The translations under genes were made by a program, and so were the position numbers. A DNA stretch of 64,000 nt, from the NCBI RefSeq assembly GCF_001457775.1, contig NZ_CYSG01000015.1, forward strand, positions 1 through 64,000. Direction: 5' to 3'. Below the pieces are notes generated by a model that was not told the origin of the DNA, did not search any database, and saw nothing but the letters and a program-made list of their open reading frames with translations. Below, piece after piece: positions 17,546-25,674 of the stretch. Every line of letters begins with the position of its first letter. Position 1 is the stretch's first letter. The stretch is from Phaeobacter sp. CECT 5382. Its GTDB lineage: Bacteria > Pseudomonadota > Alphaproteobacteria > Rhodobacterales > Rhodobacteraceae.

Positions 17546-18799
17546 ATGACGTCTGCAGAAAACGATATTGCCGAGAAGATCGGCCTCAAGAACAAACGCC
17601 GACCCGCTTGGTTTTGGATCGGCGGGACCGTCTTGGCACTTGGCTTGATCGGGGCGTGGTACGTCGCTGTTGATGGCCAACAAAGCGGGGCACAGACCTA
17701 TGTGACGGAACCTGTGCTGCAAACCGACATTCAGGTCGTCGTGTCGGCCGTAGGGTCGATTGAACCCACCGATATGTTCGATGTTTCCTCAGAACTCTCC
17801 GGCACAATTGACGCTGTCCTGGTTGATTACAATCAACCGGTTGAGGTGGGGACGGTGCTGGCGCGGCTTGACACCACCAAGCTTGAGGCAGAGCTCGCTA
17901 TGCAGCGCGCATCGCTCGACAGTGCCAAGGCGATGGTCACGCTGGCCAAAGCATCCCTAGAAGAAGCCCGGCTGACATATGAACGAGGTCAGGCACTCAA
18001 ATCCAAGGGTGTTGAATCCAACGCGACTTTTATCGGCCAGGAAGCCGCTTTCTTGCGGGCGCAGGCCGAAGTTCAGTCGGCGCTTGCCTCGATGCATCTG
18101 GTTGAGGCCAACCTGGAGCTGATCGAGGCAGATCTCGAAAAGTCCTGCATTTGCAGCCCAACAGACGGTATCGTTCTGGACCGTGCAGTGGAGCCAGGAC
18201 AGATCATCGCTGCCTCCCTCAATGCGCCCACCCTGTTCACCGTGGCAGAAGACCTCACGGAGATGGAGCTTCAGGTCGATGTTGACGAGGCCGATATCGG
18301 CAAGGTGGCGGTCGGACAAGCCGCGAGCTTTACCGTCGACGCCTATGATGAACGTTCGTTTCCGGCAGAGATTTTGCAGGTGCGTTTTGCCAGCGAAACA
18401 GTAGACGGCGTGGTCACCTACAAAGCAATCCTACAAGTGGAGAACGAGGATCTATCCTTGCGCCCTGGCATGACGGCCTCGGCCGATATCATCGTGGCTT
18501 CGGTCGAAAATGCTTTAGCCGTGCCCAATGCTGCCCTGCGCTACACACCTGCGTCAGCAGAAGACATCGTCGGTGCAGGCAGCGGTGGCTCCGGTTTTGT
18601 CGGCATGATCATGCCCGGCCATCGCGAGGACGCAAATAGCGCTGATGGCAAGCAACGCGCGGTCTATGTTTTGCGCGATGACGTCCCGCTGCGCATCCTG
18701 GTGCAGGTCGGGCAAAGTGATGGAACCGTCACCGAGGTCATATCCGAGCAACTGGCGCCCGGAGACGCGGTGATCACGGATGAGTTCGATGACAGCTGA
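17546..18799 (+). CDS. HlyD/MacA-like periplasmic adaptor
   Basis: A 417-residue membrane-fusion protein. An N-terminal transmembrane anchor (about 25-45, FWIGGTVLALGLIGAWYVAV) is followed by a lipoyl-like half, a coiled-coil hairpin (about 110-200), the second lipoyl half (CICSPTDGIVLDRAVEPGQ) and beta-barrel domains. It begins a three-gene operon with an ABC ATPase and a MacB-like permease, so it couples inner-membrane export to an outer-membrane channel. No TolC gene lies in the operon. The C-terminus overlaps the ATPase start. The exported substrate is unknown. Confidence 0.87.
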   Translation: MTSAENDIAEKIGLKNKRRPAWFWIGGTVLALGLIGAWYVAVDGQQSGAQTYVTEPVLQTDIQVVVSAVGSIEPTDMFDVSSELSGTIDAVLVDYNQPVEVGTVLARLDTTKLEAELAMQRASLDSAKAMVTLAKASLEEARLTYERGQALKSKGVESNATFIGQEAAFLRAQAEVQSALASMHLVEANLELIEADLEKSCICSPTDGIVLDRAVEPGQIIAASLNAPTLFTVAEDLTEMELQVDVDEADIGKVAVGQAASFTVDAYDERSFPAEILQVRFASETVDGVVTYKAILQVENEDLSLRPGMTASADIIVASVENALAVPNAALRYTPASAEDIVGAGSGGSGFVGMIMPGHREDANSADGKQRAVYVLRDDVPLRILVQVGQSDGTVTEVISEQLAPGDAVITDEFDDS

Positions 18800-19496
18800 T
18801 GCTGCGCTCATCAGTTTGACTGACATCACGCGAGTCTATGGTTCTGGCGAGGCCGAAGTCCGTGCCTTGGACGGCGTGTCCTTCGACATACACTCCGGTG
18901 AATTTGTGTCGATCATGGGCCCGTCGGGATCGGGAAAATCCACAGCCATGAATGTGATCGGCTGTCTCGACAGCCCGACATCGGGTCAATACCTGTTCAA
19001 CGGAGTAGAGGTGGACGAGCTGAACAATGATCAGCGCGCATTGCTGCGTCGGCACTATCTCGGTTTTATCTTTCAGGGCTACAACCTGCTGCACCGAGCA
19101 ACCGCACTGCAAAACGTCGAACTGCCATTGATTTACAAGGGTATGGGCCGTGAGGAACGCGAAAGTCGCGCCCTTGCTGCGCTGGACAAGGTCGGGCTGG
19201 CGTCACGCGCCCATCACGACCCTTCGGCGCTGTCAGGGGGGCAGCAGCAGCGTGTGGCCATCGCCCGCGCGCTTGCGGGCGATCCACAGGTGATTTTGGC
19301 GGATGAGCCCACCGGCAATCTCGACACCAAACGGTCGGTCGAGATCATGGAGTTGATGGTTGAGCTGAACCGCTCTGACGGAATCACCATCGTGATGGTC
19401 ACCCATGAAGATGAAATGGCGGAATTCGGCTCGCGTTTGATCTGGATGGTCGATGGCAAGGTTGAAAGCGACCGCGCGCTGGAAAAGGCTGTCTAA
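18780..19496 (+). CDS. MacB/LolD-type ABC transporter ATPase
   Basis: A 238-residue nucleotide-binding subunit with Walker A GPSGSGKST (about residues 44-52), the signature LSGGQQQRVAIARAL, Walker B VILADEPTGNLD and a switch histidine in MVTHE. This matches the MacB/FtsE/LolD ATPase group. The gene overlaps the adaptor by 20 bases; ATGs at 18780 and 18789 are both possible, and the first is chosen as closer to an upstream GGAG. The stop overlaps the permease start (TAATG), indicating translational coupling. Confidence 0.9.
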   Translation: MSSMTADAALISLTDITRVYGSGEAEVRALDGVSFDIHSGEFVSIMGPSGSGKSTAMNVIGCLDSPTSGQYLFNGVEVDELNNDQRALLRRHYLGFIFQGYNLLHRATALQNVELPLIYKGMGREERESRALAALDKVGLASRAHHDPSALSGGQQQRVAIARALAGDPQVILADEPTGNLDTKRSVEIMELMVELNRSDGITIVMVTHEDEMAEFGSRLIWMVDGKVESDRALEKAV

Positions 19497-20704
19497 TGCT
19501 TTGGGAAACAATCAAATTGGCGCTCCAGTCCATCCTGCGCAATCCGATGCGCAGCTTTCTCACTGTGCTGGGCGTGGTGATCGGGGTAGCAGCGGTAATC
19601 GCCATGGTCACCGTGGGCAACGGGTCTTCTACCCAGGTGACGGCTGATGTCGAAAGCCTTGGCGCCAACCTTTTGATGTTGCAACCCGGTCAGGACCGTA
19701 TGGGACCGGGAAGCGATGATGGCGGCGCGGCGCGCCCCTTTGATCTTTCGGATATCGACACCATCCTGAAACAGGTCAATTCGATCTCGGTTGCGGTGCC
19801 GACCGGTTCCCAGTCTGTTGTGGCAATCCTTGATGGCGACAACTACCAGACCTCTGTCACCGGAACGCAGAATGGATATTTCGACGCAACAGACTGGCCA
19901 CTTACCGCAGGGCGCATTTTCTCGACCGCTGAGGAAAAGGGCAAAGCCGTGTGCATCATTGGCGAGACGGTGCGCGAAGAACTGATGGGACGGGCCAATC
20001 CGATCGGGCAGAAGATCCGCATTGAGAACTTCAATTGCACCGTGATTGGCCTATTGGAAGCCAAGGGAGCAAATACGTTCGGACAGGATCAGGACGATAT
20101 CGTCGTCATGCCCTTCAGGACCTTCGCGCGGCGCATCGCCGGCAGCAACGATGTGCCCTCGATCACGCTGTCGGTGCGCGATGGGTATTCGACGGACCGT
20201 GCCAGCGACGACCTCACCGCATTGATGCGTGAAGTGCGCCGCATTGATGCGGGTGAAGACGATGATTTCTCAATCCGCGATACCGAACAGCTGGCCAATA
20301 TGCTGCGGAGCATTACCTCGGTTCTGACTGGGCTTTTGTCAGCGGTGGCAGCTGTCAGCTTGCTTGTGGGGGGGATCGGGATCATGAACATCATGCTCGT
20401 CTCGGTGACGGAACGCACCCGCGAGATTGGTATTCGCATGGCGGTTGGCGCGCAGGCCAGTCAGGTGCTGATGCAGTTCCTGGTCGAGTCGATTGTGCTG
20501 TCGGCATTGGGCGGACTACTCGGAATTGGGCTAGGACTGGCCATGGGGGCCGTTGGCGCCAAAATGCTCAACGTGCCCTTTATTCCCGACCCCGGTATCA
20601 TCGCGCTTGCCTTCGGGTTCTCGGCCGCAGTGGGGGTCGTCTTTGGCTATTTCCCGGCCCGCCGGGCCGCAAAACTCAACCCAATCGAGGCCCTGCGCCA
20701 CTAA
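19496..20704 (+). CDS. MacB-like ABC transporter permease
   Basis: A 402-residue permease of the MacB family. It has one N-terminal transmembrane helix (near 20-45, LTVLGVVIGVAAVIAMVTV), a large periplasmic MacB core domain (about 50-270), and three C-terminal helices. The conserved cytoplasmic coupling motif ERTREIGIRMAVGA is present near residue 303. With the preceding adaptor and ATPase it forms a tripartite mechanotransmission-type efflux complex for a peptide, lipid or macrolide-like compound. The substrate is undetermined. Confidence 0.9.
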   Translation: MLWETIKLALQSILRNPMRSFLTVLGVVIGVAAVIAMVTVGNGSSTQVTADVESLGANLLMLQPGQDRMGPGSDDGGAARPFDLSDIDTILKQVNSISVAVPTGSQSVVAILDGDNYQTSVTGTQNGYFDATDWPLTAGRIFSTAEEKGKAVCIIGETVREELMGRANPIGQKIRIENFNCTVIGLLEAKGANTFGQDQDDIVVMPFRTFARRIAGSNDVPSITLSVRDGYSTDRASDDLTALMREVRRIDAGEDDDFSIRDTEQLANMLRSITSVLTGLLSAVAAVSLLVGGIGIMNIMLVSVTERTREIGIRMAVGAQASQVLMQFLVESIVLSALGGLLGIGLGLAMGAVGAKMLNVPFIPDPGIIALAFGFSAAVGVVFGYFPARRAAKLNPIEALRH

Positions 20705-20764
20705 AGCGACGATACATATTCCATCCGTTCAGACAAAGGATAAAGCTACCTTTAGGGAACGTGA

Positions 20765-22207
20765 TCAGGCTGGGGCTAGCTGCTTGGAGAGTATGAGCTG
20801 ACTTTCATGAGACTTCAGTACGATGCGCGCAGTGGGGCCATAGTTATTGAAATCGGGCATGAGCTCTAAAACTTCAGATCGGGTATACGCATCAAAGGAA
20901 TCTAGGGTTTCATCACCTGGGTGATAGCTCTCACTCTCCAGGCCGTTGCCGGAAATAATTTCATGCTGATCGAATAGCAAATGCACATAGGTCACCGCCT
21001 GCCCGTCTGCCTGCACCCGGATTGTTGTGTCGTTTACAAGGTGCTTCGCCTTGACCAGAACTTCGGACTGCCCAAACAGCAGCACAGCCAGCTCGGATGT
21101 GATCAAGATCCGATGATTGGGCGATACCGCGATACGTCCGTGATCGCCCAGTGCATTGGCCAAAAACACCACTGGCGCAGAACGTCCGGTGGCACGGCGG
21201 GTGCTGCGCCCAATCCATCGAAGCGGTTGCAGGCCATTATCTCGGGTCACAACCAATGTTCCGATCTCCAGGTTTTCGACCGCCAGGGCGCCTTTTATAG
21301 TTTCGATCTGAGTTCCCGCAACGAAACAGGGCGGAGAGCTCACTTCTGTTGTGACCTCCACGGATCCGACGTCGCTGTTTCCCTCTTCATCCGTCACCGT
21401 GTAGGAAAACGTATTGGTTTCATCCGCCGTGCTGTCATTGACGATAGTAAGCGTGCCGTCGGAGTTCAGGGTCACGACTTCGCCTGTGGTCAGCGTGACG
21501 GAATCTCCGGCTGACACGGCCTGGCCAGAAATATGCGTGATAGTCAGGCTACTTGTATCGCCGTGGAGATCATTGCCCAGAACATCAAGAACTTCAGAAC
21601 CATCGCCGGAAATCGTCAAGATGTCATGGGTTGCAACCAAGTCTGACTGAAAGGGACCAGTCAATGTGTCAATATCTGAATTCCAGACCAGATCACCAAG
21701 CAGACCTCCCGCCGGAAGGCCTGAGAAATCAAGGGTCATGGTGGTATAAAGATCTCCGACGGCCTCACTTCCAGCTAGATTTACAATTCCTGTATAGGTC
21801 GCCGTAATCTTGCCGGACAAATCCTCGTATTCAGGGGCAACTTTGAACGGGTAGCCGTTTTTGGAGCTTGGTGTGGAGCCGCCGAGAGGATCATCGTCCA
21901 TCGCAAAAGTTGTATCAAACACCGAACTTGCCGGTACGAGATTGATCTCAAGCGAGGTCAACAGTTTAGTCGTCGTCAATTCATGCCAGCTGTAGCCGAA
22001 GAACATGTCGATGTCCGTGCCGGTCGCCCCGCCGGTCGTGTAGGGGTCCAGCGCCTGCCAGGTCAGGGTTTCGCTTGTGCCGTCTGCATAGGTTGCGGTG
22101 ATCTGAGCACCTTCCAAATCAACCCCGCGGGAGGAAGTATCCGCGCGCACGCCAAAGTCGCTTTCTCGCGGGTCTTCATCGAGTCGGACAATATCAATTG
22201 TGGGCAT
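20765..22207 (-). CDS. Secreted cadherin-like/Hint-domain protein
   Basis: A 480-residue acidic protein with no classical signal peptide. Residues 1-190 are beta-rich and of unrecognised family. About 200-285 resembles a bacterial cadherin-like/VCBS repeat (VLGNDLHGD, then NTFSYTVTDEEGNSDVGSV). A Hint (Hedgehog/intein) domain follows: Cys294 begins CFVAGTQIETIKG, and SPNHRILI contains the block with the conserved His. Rhodobacteraceae carry many such Hint proteins, usually thought to be exported by type I systems. No Asn/Ser splice junction or C-terminal extein is evident, so inteins are excluded. The start has GGGGATAACC upstream. It is convergent with the MacAB-like operon. Confidence 0.8.
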   Translation of the reverse strand: MPTIDIVRLDEDPRESDFGVRADTSSRGVDLEGAQITATYADGTSETLTWQALDPYTTGGATGTDIDMFFGYSWHELTTTKLLTSLEINLVPASSVFDTTFAMDDDPLGGSTPSSKNGYPFKVAPEYEDLSGKITATYTGIVNLAGSEAVGDLYTTMTLDFSGLPAGGLLGDLVWNSDIDTLTGPFQSDLVATHDILTISGDGSEVLDVLGNDLHGDTSSLTITHISGQAVSAGDSVTLTTGEVVTLNSDGTLTIVNDSTADETNTFSYTVTDEEGNSDVGSVEVTTEVSSPPCFVAGTQIETIKGALAVENLEIGTLVVTRDNGLQPLRWIGRSTRRATGRSAPVVFLANALGDHGRIAVSPNHRILITSELAVLLFGQSEVLVKAKHLVNDTTIRVQADGQAVTYVHLLFDQHEIISGNGLESESYHPGDETLDSFDAYTRSEVLELMPDFNNYGPTARIVLKSHESQLILSKQLAPA

Positions 22208-22369
22208 GGTTATCCCCCCTAAATTTTTTGGTGTTCAATAGTAGATTTTTCTCAGCAGGAGACCTGAGGAGATTCACGATGAAGAACGGACGATTTGGCG
22301 ACGTGTAAATCATGGGCATTCTGAAGCAGGCGGAGGGCGGTGTGCCTGTCTCCACCCCCGCCTATTAAG

Positions 22370-22381
22370 CATTACTTATAC
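22370..22381. repeat. Left copy of a 12-base direct repeat
   Basis: CATTACTTATAC occurs here and again at 23735-23746, flanking the IS/broken-gene stretch. The similarity extends weakly past the core. It could be a chance repeat or an old duplication. Confidence 0.35.
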
Positions 22382-22483
22382 TTAATACCCTCCTCCTCGT
22401 TGAAGGAAGAGAAATCCTAGGCTCAGGACCCATTGATTTTCGGTCGGCTTCGTGATTCACCGTGCCGAAAACAAGCGGAGGTC

Positions 22484-22795
22484 ATGTCTGACCTTTTCTG
22501 GCTGAGCGACGAGCATATGGCGCGTCTTGAACCCTTCTTCCCCAAGTCTCACGGCAAGCCACGCGTTGACGACAGGCGTGTTCTGAGTGGAGTTATCCTT
22601 ATCAATCGCAATGGGTTGCGCTGGCGGGATGCACCAAAGGAATACGGGCTGCACAAGACTCTGTACACCCGCTGGAAGCGCTGGAGTGACAAGGGCATCT
22701 TCGCCCAGACGATGGCAGGACTGGATGCCGAGCACGGCGAAAAGAAAACAGTGATGTGTCCGTCGTCAGGGTTTTTCGGACCAATGGCGGCCTAA
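22484..22795 (+). pseudogene. Truncated IS5-family transposase (N-terminal part)
   Basis: A 103-codon remnant of an IS5-family transposase (DUF4096 part). It starts SDLFWLSDEHMARLEPFFPK and keeps RVLSGVILINRNGLRWRDAP and the YTRWKRWSDKGIF segment. Family members continue after a KKTVM-like motif into the DDE catalytic region; here homology stops at about 22757 and the frame ends within unrelated sequence. The catalytic domain is therefore lost and the element cannot move itself. The left end of the insertion sequence probably lies near 22409 (GAGAAATCCTAGG). GGAGG precedes the ATG. Confidence 0.82.
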
Positions 22796-22830
22796 ACTAA
22801 GAGAGAGTTTGGCTCATCTGGTTGGTTTGA

Positions 22831-22998
22831 TTATGCGGCGTGCAGTCGGTGATCCTCCCGCATTCGGTTGGTTTCCGACGTATCCTCGTATTCAACGGGC
22901 TTCTTGCTCTCATCCTTCAGGATGATGACTTCTTCGCTCTCAGCCCGACCAACATCATCACGCTCAAACTGGTGAGATACCTTGGCCCTGTCAACCAG
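22831..22998 (-). pseudogene. Internal fragment of a broken minus-strand gene
   Basis: Read on the minus strand, this open stretch contains HQFERDDVGR, then EEVIILKDE and VEYEDTSETNRMRED before a stop. The charged, motif-like sequence looks like genuine coding sequence and recalls the middle of a phage/mobile-element-associated protein of alphaproteobacteria (recall from memory, unverified). It has no start codon context, ends abruptly at 22831 and has an in-frame stop at 22999-23001. With the N-terminal fragment at 23327-23602 it suggests one gene split by a rearrangement. Confidence 0.45.
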
Positions 22999-23004
22999 CT
23001 AGCA

Positions 23005-23391
23005 ATGGATGACCTTGTAAGCGCACTACAAGAAGCAGCCTTATACAGCCAAGATAGTATCGAAAGAAGCAGTGAAATCAGTTTCGCAAGCGGAAAAGTT
23101 TGGGCTCACCGCTCGGCAAATTCTCGTTGGAGTGTTATTCAGGACGGTGTTGGTTGGATTTCTCGAAACGAAGAAAACCTACAGCGGGAAATTGACAAGA
23201 AGGCTCGAAAGCTTTCGATTTACAAGGAAGCCTACTCCGACATTCGCCTACTTGTGGTTGCTAATCGTATCAACAACAGCGGGAAATTGATACTTGAAGA
23301 GCGGTTTCGACCCAACCTTCGTGGGTTCAATGCAGTGTATTTTTTATCTTATCCGGATCGCGTGAGCCCCTTCTATTCTCAGTGCAACTGA
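23005..23391 (+). CDS. Hypothetical protein, probably 5'-truncated
   Basis: A plus-strand frame whose last 128 codons look like real coding sequence: LVSALQEAALYSQDS, then REIDKKARKLSIYKEA, DIRLLVVANRIN and FNAVYFLSYPD. The frame remains open back to 22840, but the part before about 22990 is antisense to the minus-strand fragment at 22831-22998, so the natural N-terminus is probably missing. The ATG at 23005 is a nominal start with no visible ribosome binding site. I do not recognise the family. It lies between two pieces of a broken gene and may have arrived in the same rearrangement. Confidence 0.4.
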   Translation: MDDLVSALQEAALYSQDSIERSSEISFASGKVWAHRSANSRWSVIQDGVGWISRNEENLQREIDKKARKLSIYKEAYSDIRLLVVANRINNSGKLILEERFRPNLRGFNAVYFLSYPDRVSPFYSQCN

Positions 23392-23602
23392 TTGGGTGGA
23401 GAATTACGTGATGTTGAGTTCGGTTAGCAGCTTTGGGCTGCTTCCTAAACGCCATCTTCGGCTTCGGCCCAGACTTTCCTACCACCTCAGCAGGTAAGTA
23501 CTCATCCCAGATCCTATCCACAAACTGCTTCACCTCAGGATGATCAGACCACCTATGCACGTCTATTGGCCGGGAGTGCCACGGGTTCTTAATCTTGCTC
23601 AT
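23327..23602 (-). pseudogene. N-terminal fragment of a broken minus-strand gene
   Basis: From the ATG at 23600-23602 the frame reads SKIKNPWHSRPIDVHRWSDH, then EVKQFVDRIWDEYLP and GPKPKMAFR to about residue 53 (23443). It then changes character (HHVILHPISC onward) and runs antisense to the end of the plus-strand ORF. The first half resembles the N-terminus of a phage/mobile-element-associated protein family (recall, unverified). AAGGCC lies upstream of the ATG. Its likely continuation is the fragment at 22831-22998, in another frame; the middle of the gene is missing. Confidence 0.45.
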
Positions 23603-23653
23603 TGTCAATAAGGCCTTGGGTTTGAATGCTTACTGTGCAGACTACCTATAATT

Positions 23654-23680
23654 CTTAGATAGACTAGTATGTTATCTAAG
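23654..23680. repeat. Perfect inverted repeat upstream of the broken gene
   Basis: CTTAGATA and TATCTAAG, 8 bases each, separated by 11 bases (CTAG at the spacer centre). It lies 52 bases upstream of the minus-strand ATG at 23602, so it could be the operator of that former gene. Confidence 0.5.
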
Positions 23681-23734
23681 GGGACCTGATCGGGTACTCC
23701 TACTAAGATCTTCACTATTCTGTCTTCTATCATC

Positions 23735-23746
23735 CATTACTTATAC
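23735..23746. repeat. Right copy of a 12-base direct repeat
   Basis: CATTACTTATAC, identical to 22370-22381, placed beyond the broken gene fragments. Confidence 0.35.
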
Positions 23747-24025
23747 CTATTCCCTTAGGAGACCTATCCCTAGCATTGGGGGGTAGCACGTTATGACTGG
23801 TAGTGGTGAGGGGAGGGCTGCTTAAGAGGCGCTACGACATCGCCACAGAGTGGGCCTAGAAGAGCCCCTAGATGGCTTGGATGCCTAAGGTCCACGATCG
23901 TGCTCAGCCCGCCACAGAGCCCCACAGGCAGCCTGATAGAGCCACATGCAGGTGGGGGCATTACGAGGGGCATTCTGAACCACACCGGGTCAGAAGTCGC
24001 GTCTCTAGATCATGTTAGGAAGTAC

Positions 24026-24100
24026 TGGCTGGGGTGGTAGGATTCGAACCTACGATCTTCAGTACCAAAAACTGTTGCCTTACCACTTGGCCACACCCCA
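24026..24100 (-). tRNA. trnQ: tRNA-Gln (anticodon TTG)
   Basis: A complete cloverleaf on the minus strand. The acceptor stem is TGGGGTG (from 24100) pairing with CACCCCA, followed by discriminator G and an encoded CCA at 24026-24028. The D arm is GGCCAAGTGGTAAGGC, the anticodon stem CAGT/ACTG encloses the loop TTTTGGT with anticodon TTG (codon CAA), and the T arm contains GGTTCGAATCC. It is the only RNA gene seen. tRNA genes are frequent integration sites, and accessory debris lies just downstream of its 3' end. Confidence 0.96.
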
Positions 24101-24152
24101 TCAGTGAGCGGCGTTCTAGTGTGAGTTTAGAGGGCGCGCAAGAGGCTTTGTG

Positions 24153-24173
24153 GAAAAAGTTGAAAACTTTTTC
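24153..24173. terminator. AT-rich hairpin between tRNA-Gln and quinone oxidoreductase
   Basis: A perfect 9-base inverted repeat GAAAAAGTT/AACTTTTTC with a 3-base loop. It lies 32 bases beyond the stop of the minus-strand oxidoreductase and 52 bases upstream of the tRNA. The T5 tract sits within the stem, so it is a weak terminator candidate. Confidence 0.4.
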
Positions 24174-24205
24174 TGTTGCCTCCTAGGCCCCCTCTCCCAA
24201 TTTGC

Positions 24206-25210
24206 CTAACTTGAAGCAAGCACACCAGTCTGGATCAGCACTGCACCTTGGCGTGCACCTGCCTCTACAGCCTCATGCGCCGCGCAAGCCTCTGTTATTT
24301 TGTATACCTTTTGAATATCGCAAGTCAGGGCCCCTGCCTTCAACGCTGTATGAAGGCGCTGAATTGTCGCTTGTCTTTCATCCGGTGTCAGCAAATAAAC
24401 CAGAATAATTTCGACAGTAACTGCCTTGAACAAAAGCGGCAGGAAGGGAAAGCTCGGGTTCATTTCCTGAGCCGATCCGTAGGCGGCAATACGTCCGTTT
24501 TCGGCGACCACTTGAGCGTCCGTGTCGATATTGCTGCCAAACTCCACCTCGATGACCAAATCTACCAACACGCCATCATTGGCAGCGATAATTTGAGCCG
24601 CGAGATCCGGTGCACGGTAGTCAAGAACAGCATCGGCCCCGGCGGCAATCACCCGCTCGCGACCAGTGGTGCCACAGGTCGCGATGACCCGGGCACCGCC
24701 CCATTTGGCCAATTGCACCGCCAGAATACCCACGGTTCCGGCACCGCCTTGAACCAACACGGTCTTGCCCTGAACCTCTCCCTTGCCAAAAACGGCAAAG
24801 CAAGCCGTCAGGCCCGGAATGCCCAAAACAGCTCCAACCTCCAGACTCACGCCGTCAGGGAGAGCTACAGCCTGCTCCGATGGCAGGGCCATCTTTTGGG
24901 CCGCTGTACCGCAGGATCGGCGAAACTGACCATTCCAGATCCAGACACGCTCTCCGATGCGATCCTCAGAGACACCGTCTCCAACGGCCGATATCACTCC
25001 CGAGCCATCGCTGTGCGGAATAATCAGCTCCCAAGGGAAACCCTTGAGCCCCGGCTGTCCGCGGGTGCGGGTTTTGACATCCGACGGGTTGACCCCCGAA
25101 AAAACCATATCCACCAGAACTTCCCCCGCTTGGGGCTGCGGCGCAGGCAAGTCTTCGAGCTGCAGAACCTCGGAGGCTGCCCCAAAGGCGCGATAGGTGA
25201 TGGCTTTCAT
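24206..25210 (-). CDS. Quinone oxidoreductase-like MDR protein
   Basis: A 334-residue medium-chain dehydrogenase/reductase of the zeta-crystallin/quinone oxidoreductase branch. The N-terminal GroES-like domain opens MKAITYRAFGAASEVLQLED and contains SGVNPSDVKTR. The NADPH-binding domain carries VQGGAGTVGILAVQLAK near residue 150. The catalytic and structural zinc ligands of alcohol dehydrogenases are absent, consistent with a zinc-free NADPH-dependent quinone or enal reductase. The ATG at 25208-25210 follows AAGGAACC. It appears to be monocistronic. Confidence 0.85.
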   Translation of the reverse strand: MKAITYRAFGAASEVLQLEDLPAPQPQAGEVLVDMVFSGVNPSDVKTRTRGQPGLKGFPWELIIPHSDGSGVISAVGDGVSEDRIGERVWIWNGQFRRSCGTAAQKMALPSEQAVALPDGVSLEVGAVLGIPGLTACFAVFGKGEVQGKTVLVQGGAGTVGILAVQLAKWGGARVIATCGTTGRERVIAAGADAVLDYRAPDLAAQIIAANDGVLVDLVIEVEFGSNIDTDAQVVAENGRIAAYGSAQEMNPSFPFLPLLFKAVTVEIILVYLLTPDERQATIQRLHTALKAGALTCDIQKVYKITEACAAHEAVEAGARQGAVLIQTGVLASS

Positions 25211-25674
25211 CGATGTTGGTTCCTTGTGAAGTATTGGATGATGTATTGCGTCGAGTGTTGCCTCCAGGCGCGAGCCCCTCGCACCAAACCTGTGAGGGCA
25301 CTGAATCCGCTGACAACCAGGATGGCAACCGGGATAGAATACATCGCCTTCCCGGAATGGACAGGGCTACAATCGGGACAGGCCTGTCGGGTTTGGGCCA
25401 CGCACGCCACGTCATCCCCGCAGCGACCACCATCACAACTGACAAGACAACAGCTGACAAGACAACAGCTGACAAGCCAGCCAGGCCACCCGCTGCTGAT
25501 CTGCCCGCCAGAAGAGATGCCTGACTAGGACGTCCCAATAGGAGTGGTCAAAGCAGGGCCGAGAACTACAAAACACATGAAAAGCCCTGCACAAACCCTG
25601 TGGTGTTGCATGCCGACAGCCGATCCTGAGGCCTGGTCTGGGGGGCTACCCGGTCTTGCCCTACTTTTTGCCAG
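25211..25674. other. Intergenic region with 15-base tandem repeat
   Basis: A 464-base gap. It contains two exact tandem copies of ACAACAGCTGACAAG (25447-25461, 25462-25476), preceded by a 12-base shortened copy at 25435-25446. Minus-strand frames here include a short hydrophobic stretch (VVLSAVVLSVVMVVAAG), and another frame reads YSIPVAILVVSGFSALTG. Neither has a convincing start, length or family, so no gene is called, though a small membrane peptide is not excluded. Confidence 0.45.

Larger units (their letters stand above)
23609..24025. other. AT-richer gene-free spacer next to tRNA-Gln
   Basis: No credible gene. Base composition is visibly more AT-rich than the neighbouring operons from about 23620 to 23780. 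It contains a perfect inverted repeat CTTAGATA-N11-TATCTAAG (23654-23680) and the right copy of the CATTACTTATAC repeat (23735-23746). A 64-codon minus-strand frame at 23791-23985 has no family-like sequence. The stretch could carry the promoter of the broken gene at 23602 or be leftover mobile-element DNA. Confidence 0.5.

Noticed and set aside
23791-23985. 64-codon minus-strand frame in the spacer near tRNA-Gln
   Set aside because: No family-like sequence and located in AT-rich, debris-like DNA.
24248-25528. 426-codon plus-strand frame opposite the quinone oxidoreductase
   Set aside because: Antisense shadow; its end contains the 15-base tandem repeat and no protein motif.
25207-25538. Small hydrophobic frames in the repeat-containing gap
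   Set aside because: Short, with no convincing start or family resemblance; hydrophobicity alone is not enough to call a gene.
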